From: Burkholderiales bacterium | GTDB taxonomy: Bacteria > Pseudomonadota > Gammaproteobacteria > Burkholderiales > Burkholderiaceae_C | Assembly (NCBI GenBank): GCA_016191995.1 | Contig: JACPVA010000194.1 | Coordinates: 1-34,209, forward strand | Direction of reading: 5' to 3' | Length of the DNA stretch: 34,209 nucleotides | Part shown: positions 8,101 to 16,874 of the stretch, piece after piece | Layout of the letters: each line of letters starts with the position of its first letter | How positions within the stretch are numbered: the stretch's first letter is position 1 | The notes under the pieces: model-generated | What the model saw: only the letters and a program-made list of their open reading frames with translations | Told to the model about the DNA's origin: nothing | Database searches by the model: none | Made by a program: the position numbers and the translations under genes

Positions 8101-8982
8101 ATGTCACCCCAATCCTGTTACGCCACCTGTGCTGGCTATGAAATCCACTACACCGAATGGGGCGCAGCCGATGCCCCCGTGGTGATCGCCTGGCACGGCC
8201 TGGCGCGCACCGGGCGCGACATGGACGACCTGGCCGAGCATCTGGCAGGGCGCTACCGCGTGATCTGCCCCGACACCCTGGGGCGGGGCCTGAGCCAGTG
8301 GAGCAGCCAGCCGGTGCAGGAATACCGCCTGGCCTTCTACGCGCGCCTGGCGGCCGACCTGTTCGACCAGCTGGGCATTGCGCAGGCGCACTGGATCGGC
8401 ACGTCCATGGGCGGCGCCATCGGCACGGTGTGCGCTGCGGGCCTGTTCGAGCCGCAGCTGCGCGGGCGCATCCGCAGCCTGCTGCTCAACGACAACGCGC
8501 CACGCCTGGCCGATGCCGCGCTGGAGCGCATCAAGGCCTACGCAGGCCAGCCGCCCGCGTTTGATACGGTGGCCGAGCTGGAGGCCTTTTTCCGCAAGGT
8601 GTACGAACCCTATGGCTGGCTCAGCGATGCGCAGTGGCGCCGCCTGACGGAAACGTCCACCCGGCGATTGAGCGACGGCCGCGTGACGCCGCACTACGAC
8701 CCGGCCATGGTGCAGCAGTTCACCCACCACGAGAACGACTACCTGATCTGGGACCACTACGACCGGCTCGACATCCCCGTGCTGTGCCTGCGCGGCGCCC
8801 ACTCCGACCTGGTGCTGCCCGAGACCACCGCCGAAATGCTGACCCGCGGCCCCGGCGCACGCGGCCTGGCCCAGGTGATCGAAGTCCCCGGCTGCGGCCA
8901 TGCACCCGCGCTCAACGTGCCCGGGCACTACGCGCTGGTCGATGCATTTCTGGCGCGGGCCGAGCAGGAGTCGGCGGCATGA
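8101..8982 (+). CDS. Alpha/beta-fold hydrolase (possible intracellular ester or oligomer hydrolase)
   Basis: A cytoplasmic alpha/beta hydrolase of 293 residues without signal peptide. The oxyanion-hole motif is [10 protein letters not shown] (about 31-40), and the nucleophile elbow is GTSMGG with Ser102. The probable catalytic Asp lies in GAHSDLVLP and the His in GCGHAPAL. The ATG at 8101 was chosen over a long upstream open frame that lies inside the previous gene. The stop overlaps the start of the chemoreceptor gene (ATGA), so the two are coupled. Its exact substrate is unknown. From its neighbours I infer intracellular cleavage of imported 3-hydroxybutyrate dimers or related esters; other short esters are equally possible on sequence alone. 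Confidence 0.8.
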   Translation: MSPQSCYATCAGYEIHYTEWGAADAPVVIAWHGLARTGRDMDDLAEHLAGRYRVICPDTLGRGLSQWSSQPVQEYRLAFYARLAADLFDQLGIAQAHWIGTSMGGAIGTVCAAGLFEPQLRGRIRSLLLNDNAPRLADAALERIKAYAGQPPAFDTVAELEAFFRKVYEPYGWLSDAQWRRLTETSTRRLSDGRVTPHYDPAMVQQFTHHENDYLIWDHYDRLDIPVLCLRGAHSDLVLPETTAEMLTRGPGARGLAQVIEVPGCGHAPALNVPGHYALVDAFLARAEQESAA

Positions 8983-10490
8983 GCGCTGAAGTGGTGCGGG
9001 GCAACCCAAGCCTGCAGCGCGCCGTGTGGCGACTGGGGGCTGTATTGCTGCTGCCCTGTGCCGGCTTTCTGGTGACATCGGTGCTGCTGGCTTCGGGGCT
9101 GCCGGTCTCCTGGGGCACATGGGCAGGGTGGAGTGCAGTGGCGCTTGCCTTGCTGTCGTGCCTGGGATTGGTATGGCTGCTGCGCAGTCACGCCCGGATT
9201 TTGGAGGCGCTGGAGCAGTCGATCGAACAGCTTGCCTCGGCCGACCTGGGCGAGCCCTTGCCCGTAACCCTTGGCGGAAGCGCGGGGCAACGGCAGGCGG
9301 CGCTGTCTGCGGTAGGGGAGCGGATCTACAGCATCGTGGTGAAGGTGCGGGTAGGCACCACAGCCATTGCCTCGACCGCAGGGTTTGTGGCGGCAGACAA
9401 CACGGCGCTGTCGCAGCGTACCGAATCGCAGGCCAGCGCCCTGCAGCAGACGGCGTCGTCCATGGAGCAGCTCACTGCCACGGTGCACCAGAACGCAGAC
9501 CACGCACGCCAGGCCCACGCCCTGGTGGTGGAGGCCGCCCAGGCGGCCGAGCGTGGCGGCCGCGAAGTGGGCGATGTGGTGCACACCATGGGCACCATAC
9601 GGGACAGCTCGCGCCGCATTACCGACATCACCGGCGTGATCGACGGGATCGCCTTCCAGACCAATATCCTGGCGCTCAATGCCGCTGTGGAGGCGGCCCG
9701 CGCCGGGGAGCAGGGCCGGGGCTTTGCCGTGGTGGCGGCCGAGGTGCGCACCCTGGCGCAGCGCGCCGCTTCGGCGGCACGCGAAATCCGCCAGCTCATC
9801 GGCGAATCTGCCCAGCGCGTGGAGGCGGGCTGCGTGCTGGCCGACCAGGCGGGCCAGTCCATGGCTGGCATGGTGGACCATGTGCAGCGGGTGGCGCGCA
9901 TCATGGGCGAAATCGTCAATGCCAGCCAGGAGCAGAGCGCGGGGCTCGAAGAAGTCAACCGCGCCTTCATGCATATCGACGAGGCCACCCAACGCAATGC
10001 CAGCCTGGTGGAGGCCGCCGCCCAGACCGCGGCCAGCCTGCAAGGCCAGGCACTGCAGCTCCTGGGCGCGGTGCAGGGCTGGAACCTCGGGGCGCGTGAG
10101 TACGGCAACGCCCAGCAGGCCCGCGCCATGGCCGAGGCGGGCGCCCAGTATGTGCGCACGCACGGACTGGAGCAGGGCAAGCAGGCCATCAACGACCCCC
10201 AGGGCGCGTTCGTGGACCGTGACCTGTACCTGGGCATGTGCGATGCCAAGGGCACCATCGTGGCCAACGGCGGCAATGCACGCCTGATCGGCATCGACGG
10301 CCTGCAGGTCAAGGACGTGCAGGGGCGCTACTTTGTGCGCGACATCATGCAAACCGCTCAAAGCCACGGCAGTGGCTGGGTGGATTACCAGTGGAAGCAT
10401 CCCCTCACGGGCGACATCATGACCAAGTCCGCCTACGTCCAGGCCGTGGGTGCCGATGGCTTGGTCATTTCCTGCGGCTTCTACAAGTAG
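8979..10490 (+). CDS. Methyl-accepting chemotaxis protein with C-terminal Cache domain
   Basis: A chemoreceptor of 503 residues. Two N-terminal membrane helices (about 18-38 and 48-68) are joined by only about ten residues, so there is no periplasmic sensor. The signalling domain includes the hairpin tip [20 protein letters not shown] followed by the usual GRGFAVVA and EVRTLAQR segments. After the signalling domain, residues about 365-503 ([68 protein letters not shown]) resemble a single Cache (sCache_2-like) domain, which would lie in the cytoplasm. Translational coupling to the hydrolase upstream suggests it senses a product or the metabolic state linked to PHB use (inference). The N-terminus was placed at the ATGA overlap. 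Confidence 0.88.
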   Translation: MSAEVVRGNPSLQRAVWRLGAVLLLPCAGFLVTSVLLASGLPVSWGTWAGWSAVALALLSCLGLVWLLRSHARILEALEQSIEQLASADLGEPLPVTLGGSAGQRQAALSAVGERIYSIVVKVRVGTTAIASTAGFVAADNTALSQRTESQASALQQTASSMEQLTATVHQNADHARQAHALVVEAAQAAERGGREVGDVVHTMGTIRDSSRRITDITGVIDGIAFQTNILALNAAVEAARAGEQGRGFAVVAAEVRTLAQRAASAAREIRQLIGESAQRVEAGCVLADQAGQSMAGMVDHVQRVARIMGEIVNASQEQSAGLEEVNRAFMHIDEATQRNASLVEAAAQTAASLQGQALQLLGAVQGWNLGAREYGNAQQARAMAEAGAQYVRTHGLEQGKQAINDPQGAFVDRDLYLGMCDAKGTIVANGGNARLIGIDGLQVKDVQGRYFVRDIMQTAQSHGSGWVDYQWKHPLTGDIMTKSAYVQAVGADGLVISCGFYK

Positions 10491-10500
10491 CGCGGTTTGG

Positions 10501-10561
10501 GCGCGGGCCTGGGGCGCGCCGGTTCCATGCGTCGCGGGTGGCGCGTGCGCGCAATGGATCC
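10501..10561 (+). repeat. Family B intergenic repeat, partial copy 1
   Basis: The segment GGCCTGGGGCGCGCC...CATGCG.CGCGGGTGG...GCGCAATG matches the 3' third of the long copy at 31390-31550 with only scattered differences. It lacks the two-hairpin 5' part. It lies in the 90-bp space between the convergent chemoreceptor and glycerate kinase genes; no separate T-tailed terminator was seen there. Confidence 0.75.
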
Positions 10562-10579
10562 AGGGCGGCAGTGCCTTGG

Positions 10580-11899
10580 TCAGCCCGGCAGGTACAGCGC
10601 ACGAAAGTCGTTCACGTTGGTGAAGGTGGGGCCGGTCACCACCAGATCGCCCAGGGCGGCAAAGAAGCCGTAGGCGTCGTGCCGCGCCAGGTGGCCTGCA
10701 GCCGACAGGCCCAGCGCCTGGGCACGGGCCAGGGTGTCGGGGGCGATCAGGGCGCCCGCGTTGTCCTCCACGCCGTCGATGCCGTCGGTGTCCGCAGCCA
10801 GGGCGTGCACACCGGGCTCGCCCTGCAGGGCGAGGGCGCAGGACAGCAAAAATTCGCTGGCGCGGCCGCCCCGGCACCGCTGCTGGCCAGGGCCTTCGGT
10901 GGGGGTGGCGCCCAGCGTCACCGTGGTTTCCCCGCCCGACAGCAGCACGCAGGGCCGCGTGAACGGCTGGCCCCGGCGCGCCACCTGCCGGGCCAGGGCG
11001 GCGTGCACCTTGCCCACGTCGCGGCTCTCGCCCTCGATGGCGTCCGACAGGATGTGCGCCGCGACGCCGTGTGCGCGCGCCAGTGCGGCGGCGGCCTCCA
11101 GGCTCAGCTGGGGCGTGGCGATCAGGTGCGCGGCATGGTGGTGGAACAGTGCGTCGCCGGGCTTGGGGGTCTCGAAGGCGCCGCTGGCGAGCCCGGCGCG
11201 CGCCGCAGCAGGCAAGGGAAGACGGTAACGCTCGCAAATGGCCAGCGCGTCCTGGCAGGTGCTGGGGTCGGGCACGGTGGGGCCGCTGGCAATGACGGCG
11301 GGGTCGTCGCCCGGCACGTCGCTGATGAGCAGCGACACCACGCGCGCCGGGCCCGCCAGTGCAGCCAGCCGCCCACCCTTGAGGGCCGAGAGGTGCTTGC
11401 GCACGCAGTTCATTTCGTCAATGCTGGCGCCGCTGGCCAGCAGCGCCTGGTTCAGGGCCTGTTTGTCGGCCAGCGTGATGCCGGGCGCAGGCTGGGCCAG
11501 CAGGGCAGAGCCCCCGCCGGAGATGAGCGCCAGCACCAGGTCGTCCGGCCCCAGGCCCTGTACCAGCGCAGCCATGCGCGCGGCGGCCTGCTGCCCGGCA
11601 GCGTCGGGCACGGGGTGGGCGGCTTGCAGCACGGCAATGCGCGCCCGGGGCTGCGGCAGGCCGGGCGGAACATGGCCGTAGCGCGTGACCACCACGCCCT
11701 GCAGCGGCGCATCGGCGGGCCACAGGGCGTCAACCGCTGCGGCCATGCTGGCAGCAGCCTTGCCTGCGCCCACCACCACGGTGCGCCCACGCGGGGGCGG
11801 CGGCAGGTACGGGGCCAGCACCTGGGCGGGCTGGGCGCGGGCCACAGCGGCGTTGAACAGGGCGCGCAGAAAGGCGCGTGGATCGGTGGCAGGGGTCAT
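10580..11899 (-). CDS. gckA: Glycerate 2-kinase (MOFRL/TtuD family)
   Basis: A 439-residue protein of the DUF4147 plus MOFRL family, which phosphorylates D-glycerate to 2-phosphoglycerate. Older annotation calls relatives hydroxypyruvate reductase TtuD. Typical stretches are VVVGAGKAAASMA near residue 45, SGGGSALLA, NCVRKHLSALKGGRLA, LLISDVPGDD with ASGPTVPDPST, LLSGGETTVT, and the MOFRL end with DTDGIDG and GPTFTNVNDF. The GGRASEFLL segment differs from the GGRNQEF form I remember as more usual; its importance is unknown. Its start overlaps the stop of the Lon-like protease by four bases, so both are on one transcript. It fits glyoxylate or glycerate carbon use. Confidence 0.88.
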   Translation of the reverse strand: MTPATDPRAFLRALFNAAVARAQPAQVLAPYLPPPPRGRTVVVGAGKAAASMAAAVDALWPADAPLQGVVVTRYGHVPPGLPQPRARIAVLQAAHPVPDAAGQQAAARMAALVQGLGPDDLVLALISGGGSALLAQPAPGITLADKQALNQALLASGASIDEMNCVRKHLSALKGGRLAALAGPARVVSLLISDVPGDDPAVIASGPTVPDPSTCQDALAICERYRLPLPAAARAGLASGAFETPKPGDALFHHHAAHLIATPQLSLEAAAALARAHGVAAHILSDAIEGESRDVGKVHAALARQVARRGQPFTRPCVLLSGGETTVTLGATPTEGPGQQRCRGGRASEFLLSCALALQGEPGVHALAADTDGIDGVEDNAGALIAPDTLARAQALGLSAAGHLARHDAYGFFAALGDLVVTGPTFTNVNDFRALYLPG

Positions 11900-14364
11900 T
11901 GCGGGTCGTCGTCGTCATGGGCGGCTGGGAGCGAGCGCGGCCGCGCCGCCGGACGCAGCCGGGGGCGTGCCGCAGCCTGGCAGGCTCTGCGGTAGGCGCG
12001 CAGTTGCTGCTCCGCCAGCGCCACCACGCTGCCGGGTTCTGCCGTGATCTGCTGCGCATGGATGCCTGCGGCCTGGCCTGTGAGCAGGGCAATGCCTTCG
12101 CTCACATGCTGCACGGCCCACAGGTGAAAGCGCCCCTGCGCCACGGCCTGCACGATGCGCGGCTCCAGCATCAGGTGGCGCTGGTTGCGCGCGGGGATCA
12201 GCGCGCCCTGGCTGCCGTCGAGCCCGGCGGTTTCGCAGGCGCGAAACCACCCTTCGATTTTTTCGTTGATGCCGCCCACGGGCAGGACCTCGCCGTGCTG
12301 GTTGAGTGCGCCGGTCACCGCAATGCCCTGCGCCAGCGGCAGACCCGAGAGCGAGGACAGCAGCGCGTACAGCTCGGCGCACGAGGCCGAATCGCCCTCC
12401 ACGCCGCTGTATTCCTGCTCGAACACCACCGAGGCATTGAGCGCCAGCGGCGCCAGGTGGCCGAACAGCGCATTCAGGTAGCTGTGCAGGATGAGCACGC
12501 CCTTGTCGTGGATGGGGCCGGACATTTCGACCTCGCGTTCGATGTTGAGCAGCCCCTCCTGCCCGGCAAAGGTGCGCGCGGTGATGCGTACCGGAAAGCC
12601 GAAGCGGTAGTCGCCCAGGTCGATCTGCGTGAGTGCGTTGATCTGGCCCACCTGCCAGCCGTGCAGCGCCAGCAGGCGCTCGCCATCGGTGATGCTTTCG
12701 TGCAGGCGCTGCTCAGGGTAGTTGTGGCGCAGGGTGCGGGCCTGCAGGGCCTGCTCCACGTCGTGCAGGGCCACCAGGCTGGCGCCGCGCGCGCGGCACA
12801 GTGCGGCGGACTCGATGGCCAGTGCTTCGGCCTGCGCGAACAGGGCGCTCTGGCGGGTCTGGTCGTCGGCCTCGCGGTGGCTTTGCTCCAGCAGGCGGGC
12901 CACGGCGTCGGGGCCAAAGTGGGGCAGGCCGCGCTTTTTGCAGGTGTGGGCCACGAACACGGCGCTGGCCTGGTAGGTTTGCGCATTGGCGCTGAAGGAT
13001 TCGGCAAAGTCCACCTTCACGCGAAAGCGCCGGGCCACCTCGGGGTCGCCCTCCTGCAGGGCGTAGTACTCCTCGATCGAGCCGACCAGCACGAACTTGA
13101 CCTGCACGTCCACCGCCTCGGGTTGCAGGGCGGTGGTGGCCTGCAGGCCATGGCTGCTGCCCAGCTCTTCGATCTGCAGGCGGCTGCAGCGCAGAAAGCG
13201 GCGCAGGCGCTCCCACAGGCTTTCGTTGCCCAGCAGGTCGCGCAGGTGAAGCAGCAAAAAGCCGCCGTGCGCCTTGAGCAGGCTGCCCGCGTGGATGTGG
13301 GTGAAGTCGGCCTGCACGGCGTCGTCTTCGGCCTGCACCTCGATGCTGCCGAACAGGCTGCGCAGCTGCGGGTTGTCCTCGATCAGCACCGGCGCGCTCT
13401 GTAGCCCAGCGTTGTCCACCGCCAGGTTCACATGGCAGCGCGAAAGCAGGGTTTCGAGCCGCTCTTTGCGCTCGTCCTCTGCGGCCTCGTTGCCCTGCAC
13501 CGGCATGAAAAGGTCGAGCTGCTCCAGCACCTGCTGGCGCACCTGGTCCAGCCACTGGCTGAGCTTGACGGTGTCCTTGATTTGCTTGCGCAGGCTGTTG
13601 CGCACCTCTTGCAGGCCGTGGTCCAGCAGGGGGCGCACGACCTGGCGGCGCAGCTGCGCGAGCGCCTCGTCGCGCTGGCGCTCCAGCGGGCGCATGTCGT
13701 CCAGAAAGCGGGCAATGGCGTTGCGCAGCTTTTGCTCGGCCTCGTCGATCTCGGCGCGGCGCTCGCGCGTGAGGGCGCGTGCGTCGGCCTCGGTCAACGG
13801 CTCGCCCTGTGGGCCCAGCAGCGTGAAGACCATGTGCCCCTCGTCGCGCGAGAGGCGAAAGTGCAGCGACTCGGCCAGCGCGTCCAGCGCCGCAAAGGCC
13901 TGCGATTCACGCGCCTGGTAGGCCTGTTCGATGCGCGCACTCTCGGCGCGGAAGTCGGCGCCGTCCAGGCGCTTGGGGATGTCGGCCTGCAGCGCACGCG
14001 TGAGCTGCTCCATGCCCTGGCGCAGTGCGCGCCCCTGGCCTGCGGGCAGGCGCAGCGCGCGTGGGCGCTCGGGGTTGTCGAAGTGGTGCAGGTAGCACAG
14101 GTCGGGCGGCACGGCGCGCTGGGCGGCGGCCTCCTTCATGGCCTGGTGCAGCAGCGATGCGCGGCCGCTGCCCACTTCGCCCAGCACAAAAAGGTTGTAG
14201 TCGGGTTGCTCCAGCCCCAGGCCAAAGCGTGCGGCGGCTTCGGCGCGCTCCTGGCCGATCCAGGGCAGGGGCAGGTCCTGCAGCTCGGCGGTGCTGGCAA
14301 AGCCCAGGCTGCCGGGCGCGATGCACCGGCGCAGTTGTTCGGGGGCAAGGGCAATCGTGGCCAT
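11896..14364 (-). CDS. Lon-like ATP-dependent protease (AAA_32 / LonB-type, YcbZ-like)
   Basis: A soluble protein of 822 residues with an N-terminal AAA-like region, a charged helical insert (about 190-310, rich in E, R and Q, probably coiled coil), and a C-terminal Lon proteolytic domain. The proteolytic dyad is clear: Ser659 in EGDSAS and Lys702 in GGINEKIEG, 43 residues apart as in E. coli Lon. The first P-loop is degenerate (GEVGSGRAS, with Arg where Lys is expected), so ATP use by that site is doubtful; I recall similar variants in this family. Members are poorly characterised; a role in protein quality control is inferred. The gene overlaps the downstream glycerate kinase. The ATG at 14364 lacks a strong ribosome-binding site. 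Confidence 0.85.
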   Translation of the reverse strand: MATIALAPEQLRRCIAPGSLGFASTAELQDLPLPWIGQERAEAAARFGLGLEQPDYNLFVLGEVGSGRASLLHQAMKEAAAQRAVPPDLCYLHHFDNPERPRALRLPAGQGRALRQGMEQLTRALQADIPKRLDGADFRAESARIEQAYQARESQAFAALDALAESLHFRLSRDEGHMVFTLLGPQGEPLTEADARALTRERRAEIDEAEQKLRNAIARFLDDMRPLERQRDEALAQLRRQVVRPLLDHGLQEVRNSLRKQIKDTVKLSQWLDQVRQQVLEQLDLFMPVQGNEAAEDERKERLETLLSRCHVNLAVDNAGLQSAPVLIEDNPQLRSLFGSIEVQAEDDAVQADFTHIHAGSLLKAHGGFLLLHLRDLLGNESLWERLRRFLRCSRLQIEELGSSHGLQATTALQPEAVDVQVKFVLVGSIEEYYALQEGDPEVARRFRVKVDFAESFSANAQTYQASAVFVAHTCKKRGLPHFGPDAVARLLEQSHREADDQTRQSALFAQAEALAIESAALCRARGASLVALHDVEQALQARTLRHNYPEQRLHESITDGERLLALHGWQVGQINALTQIDLGDYRFGFPVRITARTFAGQEGLLNIEREVEMSGPIHDKGVLILHSYLNALFGHLAPLALNASVVFEQEYSGVEGDSASCAELYALLSSLSGLPLAQGIAVTGALNQHGEVLPVGGINEKIEGWFRACETAGLDGSQGALIPARNQRHLMLEPRIVQAVAQGRFHLWAVQHVSEGIALLTGQAAGIHAQQITAEPGSVVALAEQQLRAYRRACQAAARPRLRPAARPRSLPAAHDDDDPQ

Positions 14365-14375
14365 GGGTTTGATGA

Positions 14376-14434
14376 AGAATTGGCTTCTAACGCCCGTAAA
14401 TAAAGCGCTAGTAGCTATAAAATTAATAGCAAAT
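14376..14434 (+). repeat. Family A intergenic repeat, copy 2
   Basis: Nearly the same as copy 1: a TCTAACGCCCGTA block, ATAAAGCGC, then GCTAT-AAAATTA-ATAGC (14414-14430). It fills almost all of the 72-bp space between ferrochelatase and the Lon-like gene, both on the minus strand. The Lon-like gene therefore either reads through it or starts within or just beside it. Confidence 0.8.
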
Positions 14435-14436
14435 CA

Positions 14437-15525
14437 TCAGCGTGGCGCGCCACCTGCCAGGGCGATGTCGCGTGCGCGCTCCAGCGTGGCCGGGTCGGCG
14501 GGCTGTACCGGCCAGCCGGCCAGGTGCTGCTGGGCGATCTGGCTCAGGGCACCGATCCAGGCCGGGCTGTCGTTCAGGCAGGGGATGTAGTGAAAGTCCT
14601 TGCCGCCCGCGTGCACAAAGGCCTCGCGTGCTTCCTGGGCGATTTCTTCCAGCGTCTCCAGGCAATCGCTGGTGAAGCCGGGGCACACCACGTCCACGCG
14701 GCGCGTGCCGCCCTGGGTCAGCGCCACCAGGGTGGGTTCGGTATAGGGCTCCAGCCACTTGGCCTTGCCAAAGCGCGACTGGAAGGTGAGCCTCCAGCGC
14801 TCCTTGCGCAGACCCAGGCGCTCGGACAGCAGGCGGGCGGTCTTGTGGCTTTCACAGTGGTAGGGGTCGCCCAGGTGCAGGGTGCGCTCGGGCACGCCGT
14901 GGAAGCTCATCACCAGTTGGTCGGGCTGTCCGTGTTCCTTCCAGTGCGCCTCAATGCGGCGGGCCAGGGCCTCGATGTAGAGCGGGTCGTCGTGGTAGCG
15001 GTTGACGAAGCGCAGCTCGGGCACATGGCGCTGGCGGCCCGCCCAGGCGTACACCGCATCGAACACGCTGGCCGTGGTGGTGCCCGAGTACTGCGGGTAC
15101 AGCGGCAGGATGAGGATGCGCGTGGCGTCTTCGGCCTTCAGTGCGTCGAGCTGGCTGGCAATGGACGGGTTGCCGTAGCGCATGGCCGGGCGCACCAGCA
15201 CGTTGCAGCCCGCCTGGCCCAGCCAGCCGCGCAGCAGCGTGGCCTGCTGCTGCGTCCAGTAGGCCAGGGGCGAGCCTTCGGGGCGCCAGATGCTGGCGTA
15301 CTTGGCGGCCGACTTGGCCGGCCGCGTGCGCAGGATGATGCCGTGCAGGATGGGCAGCCACAGCAGGCGCGGGATCTCGACCACGCGCGGGTCGGCCAGG
15401 AACTGGCCCAGGTAGCGGCGCAGCGCACCGGGTGTGGGGGCGTCGGGCGTGCCCAGGTTGCACAGCAGCACGGCAGTGCGCTCGGCCTGGCCGTGGGTGT
15501 AGGCTGGTTCGGTCTGGAAAGGCAT
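14437..15525 (-). CDS. hemH: Ferrochelatase
   Basis: The last enzyme of heme synthesis, inserting Fe2+ into protoporphyrin IX; 362 residues, the normal length. Conserved segments are LLCNLGTPDAP at the start, LPLYPQYSGTTTAS, SFHGVPERT with the catalytic His, DPYHCESHKTARLL, FQSRFGKAKWLEPYTEPTL, CPGFTSDCLETLEEI and YIPCLND. It is soluble or loosely membrane-bound. The ATG at 15525 follows a purine-rich GCGAGA. It lies 33 bp downstream of the hemerythrin-type diguanylate cyclase and may share its transcript. Confidence 0.97.
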   Translation of the reverse strand: MPFQTEPAYTHGQAERTAVLLCNLGTPDAPTPGALRRYLGQFLADPRVVEIPRLLWLPILHGIILRTRPAKSAAKYASIWRPEGSPLAYWTQQQATLLRGWLGQAGCNVLVRPAMRYGNPSIASQLDALKAEDATRILILPLYPQYSGTTTASVFDAVYAWAGRQRHVPELRFVNRYHDDPLYIEALARRIEAHWKEHGQPDQLVMSFHGVPERTLHLGDPYHCESHKTARLLSERLGLRKERWRLTFQSRFGKAKWLEPYTEPTLVALTQGGTRRVDVVCPGFTSDCLETLEEIAQEAREAFVHAGGKDFHYIPCLNDSPAWIGALSQIAQQHLAGWPVQPADPATLERARDIALAGGAPR

Positions 15526-15558
15526 GCCGCATTCTCGCCCAAGGGCGGCGGTCTTTGC

Positions 15559-16668
15559 TCAGGCCGTCACCGCGCGCCCGCCGCCTTTTTGCTTGGCCTC
15601 GTAGAGTGCGCGGTCGGCGCGCTTGAGCAGGTCTTCGGTGTGCAGCATGGCGGCGTCCACTTCGGCAATGCCTATGCTCAGGGTGCCGTCCCAGCAGGGC
15701 TGGGCCTGGGCAGTCAGAAAGGGCTCCTGGCTGTCGAGGATTTTTTGTGCGGCCCTGACTGCGCCGTGGATGTTGCTGCGCGGGCAGATGACGAGGAACT
15801 CGTCGCCGCCGATGCGGCACACGATGTCGCTGCTGCGCACGGCGTTGCGCAGGCGCTGGGCCAGGTGGCGCAGCAGTTCGTCGCCCACGGCGTGGCCGAA
15901 CTGGTCGTTCACGGGCTTGAAGTGGTCGGCATCGAGCAGCAGCACCGACAGCGGCGTGCCGTCGCGCCGCGCCTCGGCCCACAGTTCGTTGAGCGCGGCC
16001 ACGGCAAAGCGGCGGTTGGGCAGGCCGGTGAGGTCGTCCTGGCTGGAGAGCATCTGCAGCTGCCGGTTGGCGTATTCGAGGTCGGCCGTGCGCTGCTCCA
16101 CGCGCTGCTCCAGCTCGTGGTTGAACTTGCGCAGTTCGGCGTTGCTGAGCGAGAGCATTTGCAGCAGGCCGCGCAATGCACCAATCAGCGGCTCCTGGTC
16201 CGCCATGGATTGGCGGGTTTCGTCTTCATAGGCCTGGGCAGGCGTTTTGCCCAACCGGACGGCGTGAACCTGTCGTGCCAAGCTCTGGTCCACCCCCAGG
16301 ATGTGGTAGGTGAGCCAGTGCACCAGGTAGTCCAGCAGGTTGCGCACGCGGTCGGTGCTCATGCCGTGGTTGACGTTGCCCAGCATCTGCACTTCGTTCA
16401 GAAAACTCTGGTGGGCCGCCCGGTGCTGCACCTGGTGCCTGGCGTCCACGCTGCTGCGCTCCATGTGCCATTCTTCGTCGCTGAAATGCTCTTGGGCATA
16501 GCGCATGAGGGCATCGCGCGCGGCCTCGAAGTCCCTGGCGTGGATGTCCTCGGCAGACATGCACAGCTCGCTCAGCCCGTTGATCAGGCCAACGAGTTTC
16601 TGGTGCTGTTCGTCCACCGAGGGCAGGCGGGTGACGAAGGCGTCGTTCCAGGCAAATAGTGCGGTCAT
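15559..16668 (-). CDS. Diguanylate cyclase with N-terminal bacteriohemerythrin domain
   Basis: A cytoplasmic signalling enzyme of 369 residues. Residues 1-130 form a hemerythrin domain with a full set of di-iron ligands by spacing: His22, His61, Glu65, His82, His86, His122 and Asp127. A linker helix, probably coiled coil (about 160-210, ELEQRVEQRTADLEYA), leads to a GGDEF domain with an intact active site (GGDEF at 287-291). An RxxD inhibitory I-site (Arg278-Asp281) lies five residues before it, so c-di-GMP product inhibition is expected. By analogy with known hemerythrin-GGDEF proteins, O2 binding or iron redox state should tune c-di-GMP synthesis. No membrane segments are present. Confidence 0.93.
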   Translation of the reverse strand: MTALFAWNDAFVTRLPSVDEQHQKLVGLINGLSELCMSAEDIHARDFEAARDALMRYAQEHFSDEEWHMERSSVDARHQVQHRAAHQSFLNEVQMLGNVNHGMSTDRVRNLLDYLVHWLTYHILGVDQSLARQVHAVRLGKTPAQAYEDETRQSMADQEPLIGALRGLLQMLSLSNAELRKFNHELEQRVEQRTADLEYANRQLQMLSSQDDLTGLPNRRFAVAALNELWAEARRDGTPLSVLLLDADHFKPVNDQFGHAVGDELLRHLAQRLRNAVRSSDIVCRIGGDEFLVICPRSNIHGAVRAAQKILDSQEPFLTAQAQPCWDGTLSIGIAEVDAAMLHTEDLLKRADRALYEAKQKGGGRAVTA

Positions 16669-16702
16669 GGGACGCGGCAGGGACAGGGCGCCTCCATTGT
16701 GT

Positions 16703-16720
16703 ATGCAGATGTTGCTGCAT
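16703..16720. promoter_or_regulatory. Inverted repeat upstream of the diguanylate cyclase gene
   Basis: ATGCAG-ATGTTG-CTGCAT, arms perfectly complementary, lies about 35 bp before the start codon of the minus-strand cyclase gene. It could be an operator for a dimeric regulator. The only support is position and symmetry. Confidence 0.3.
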
Positions 16721-16874
16721 GGGGAGGAGCCATCGCAAGTTAGTGCTGTGCCATCACCGACTGTGGACGCGGCGCGACAGATGGGATGCCGCCGTCTTGA
16801 TGTTCGTCAAAGTGGCGTGTGGCCGTGCAACGGCGCCGCCAACCCGGGTGCCGGCAGCCGGCATTCAGCGCGTG

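Noticed and set aside
5843..8107. Minus-strand open frame of over 750 codons opposite the oligomer hydrolase
   Set aside because: Antisense shadow rich in Gly, Ala, His and Arg; the plus strand has a lipoprotein signal and a recognised enzyme family.
8928..11237. Long minus-strand open frame opposite the chemoreceptor and reaching into the glycerate kinase
   Set aside because: It is antisense to two clear genes and shows no motif. It arises from the third-position G/C bias.
16849..16863. Terminator after rubredoxin (TGCCGGC-A-GCCGGCA)
   Set aside because: The one-base spacer cannot form a normal loop and no T-run follows.
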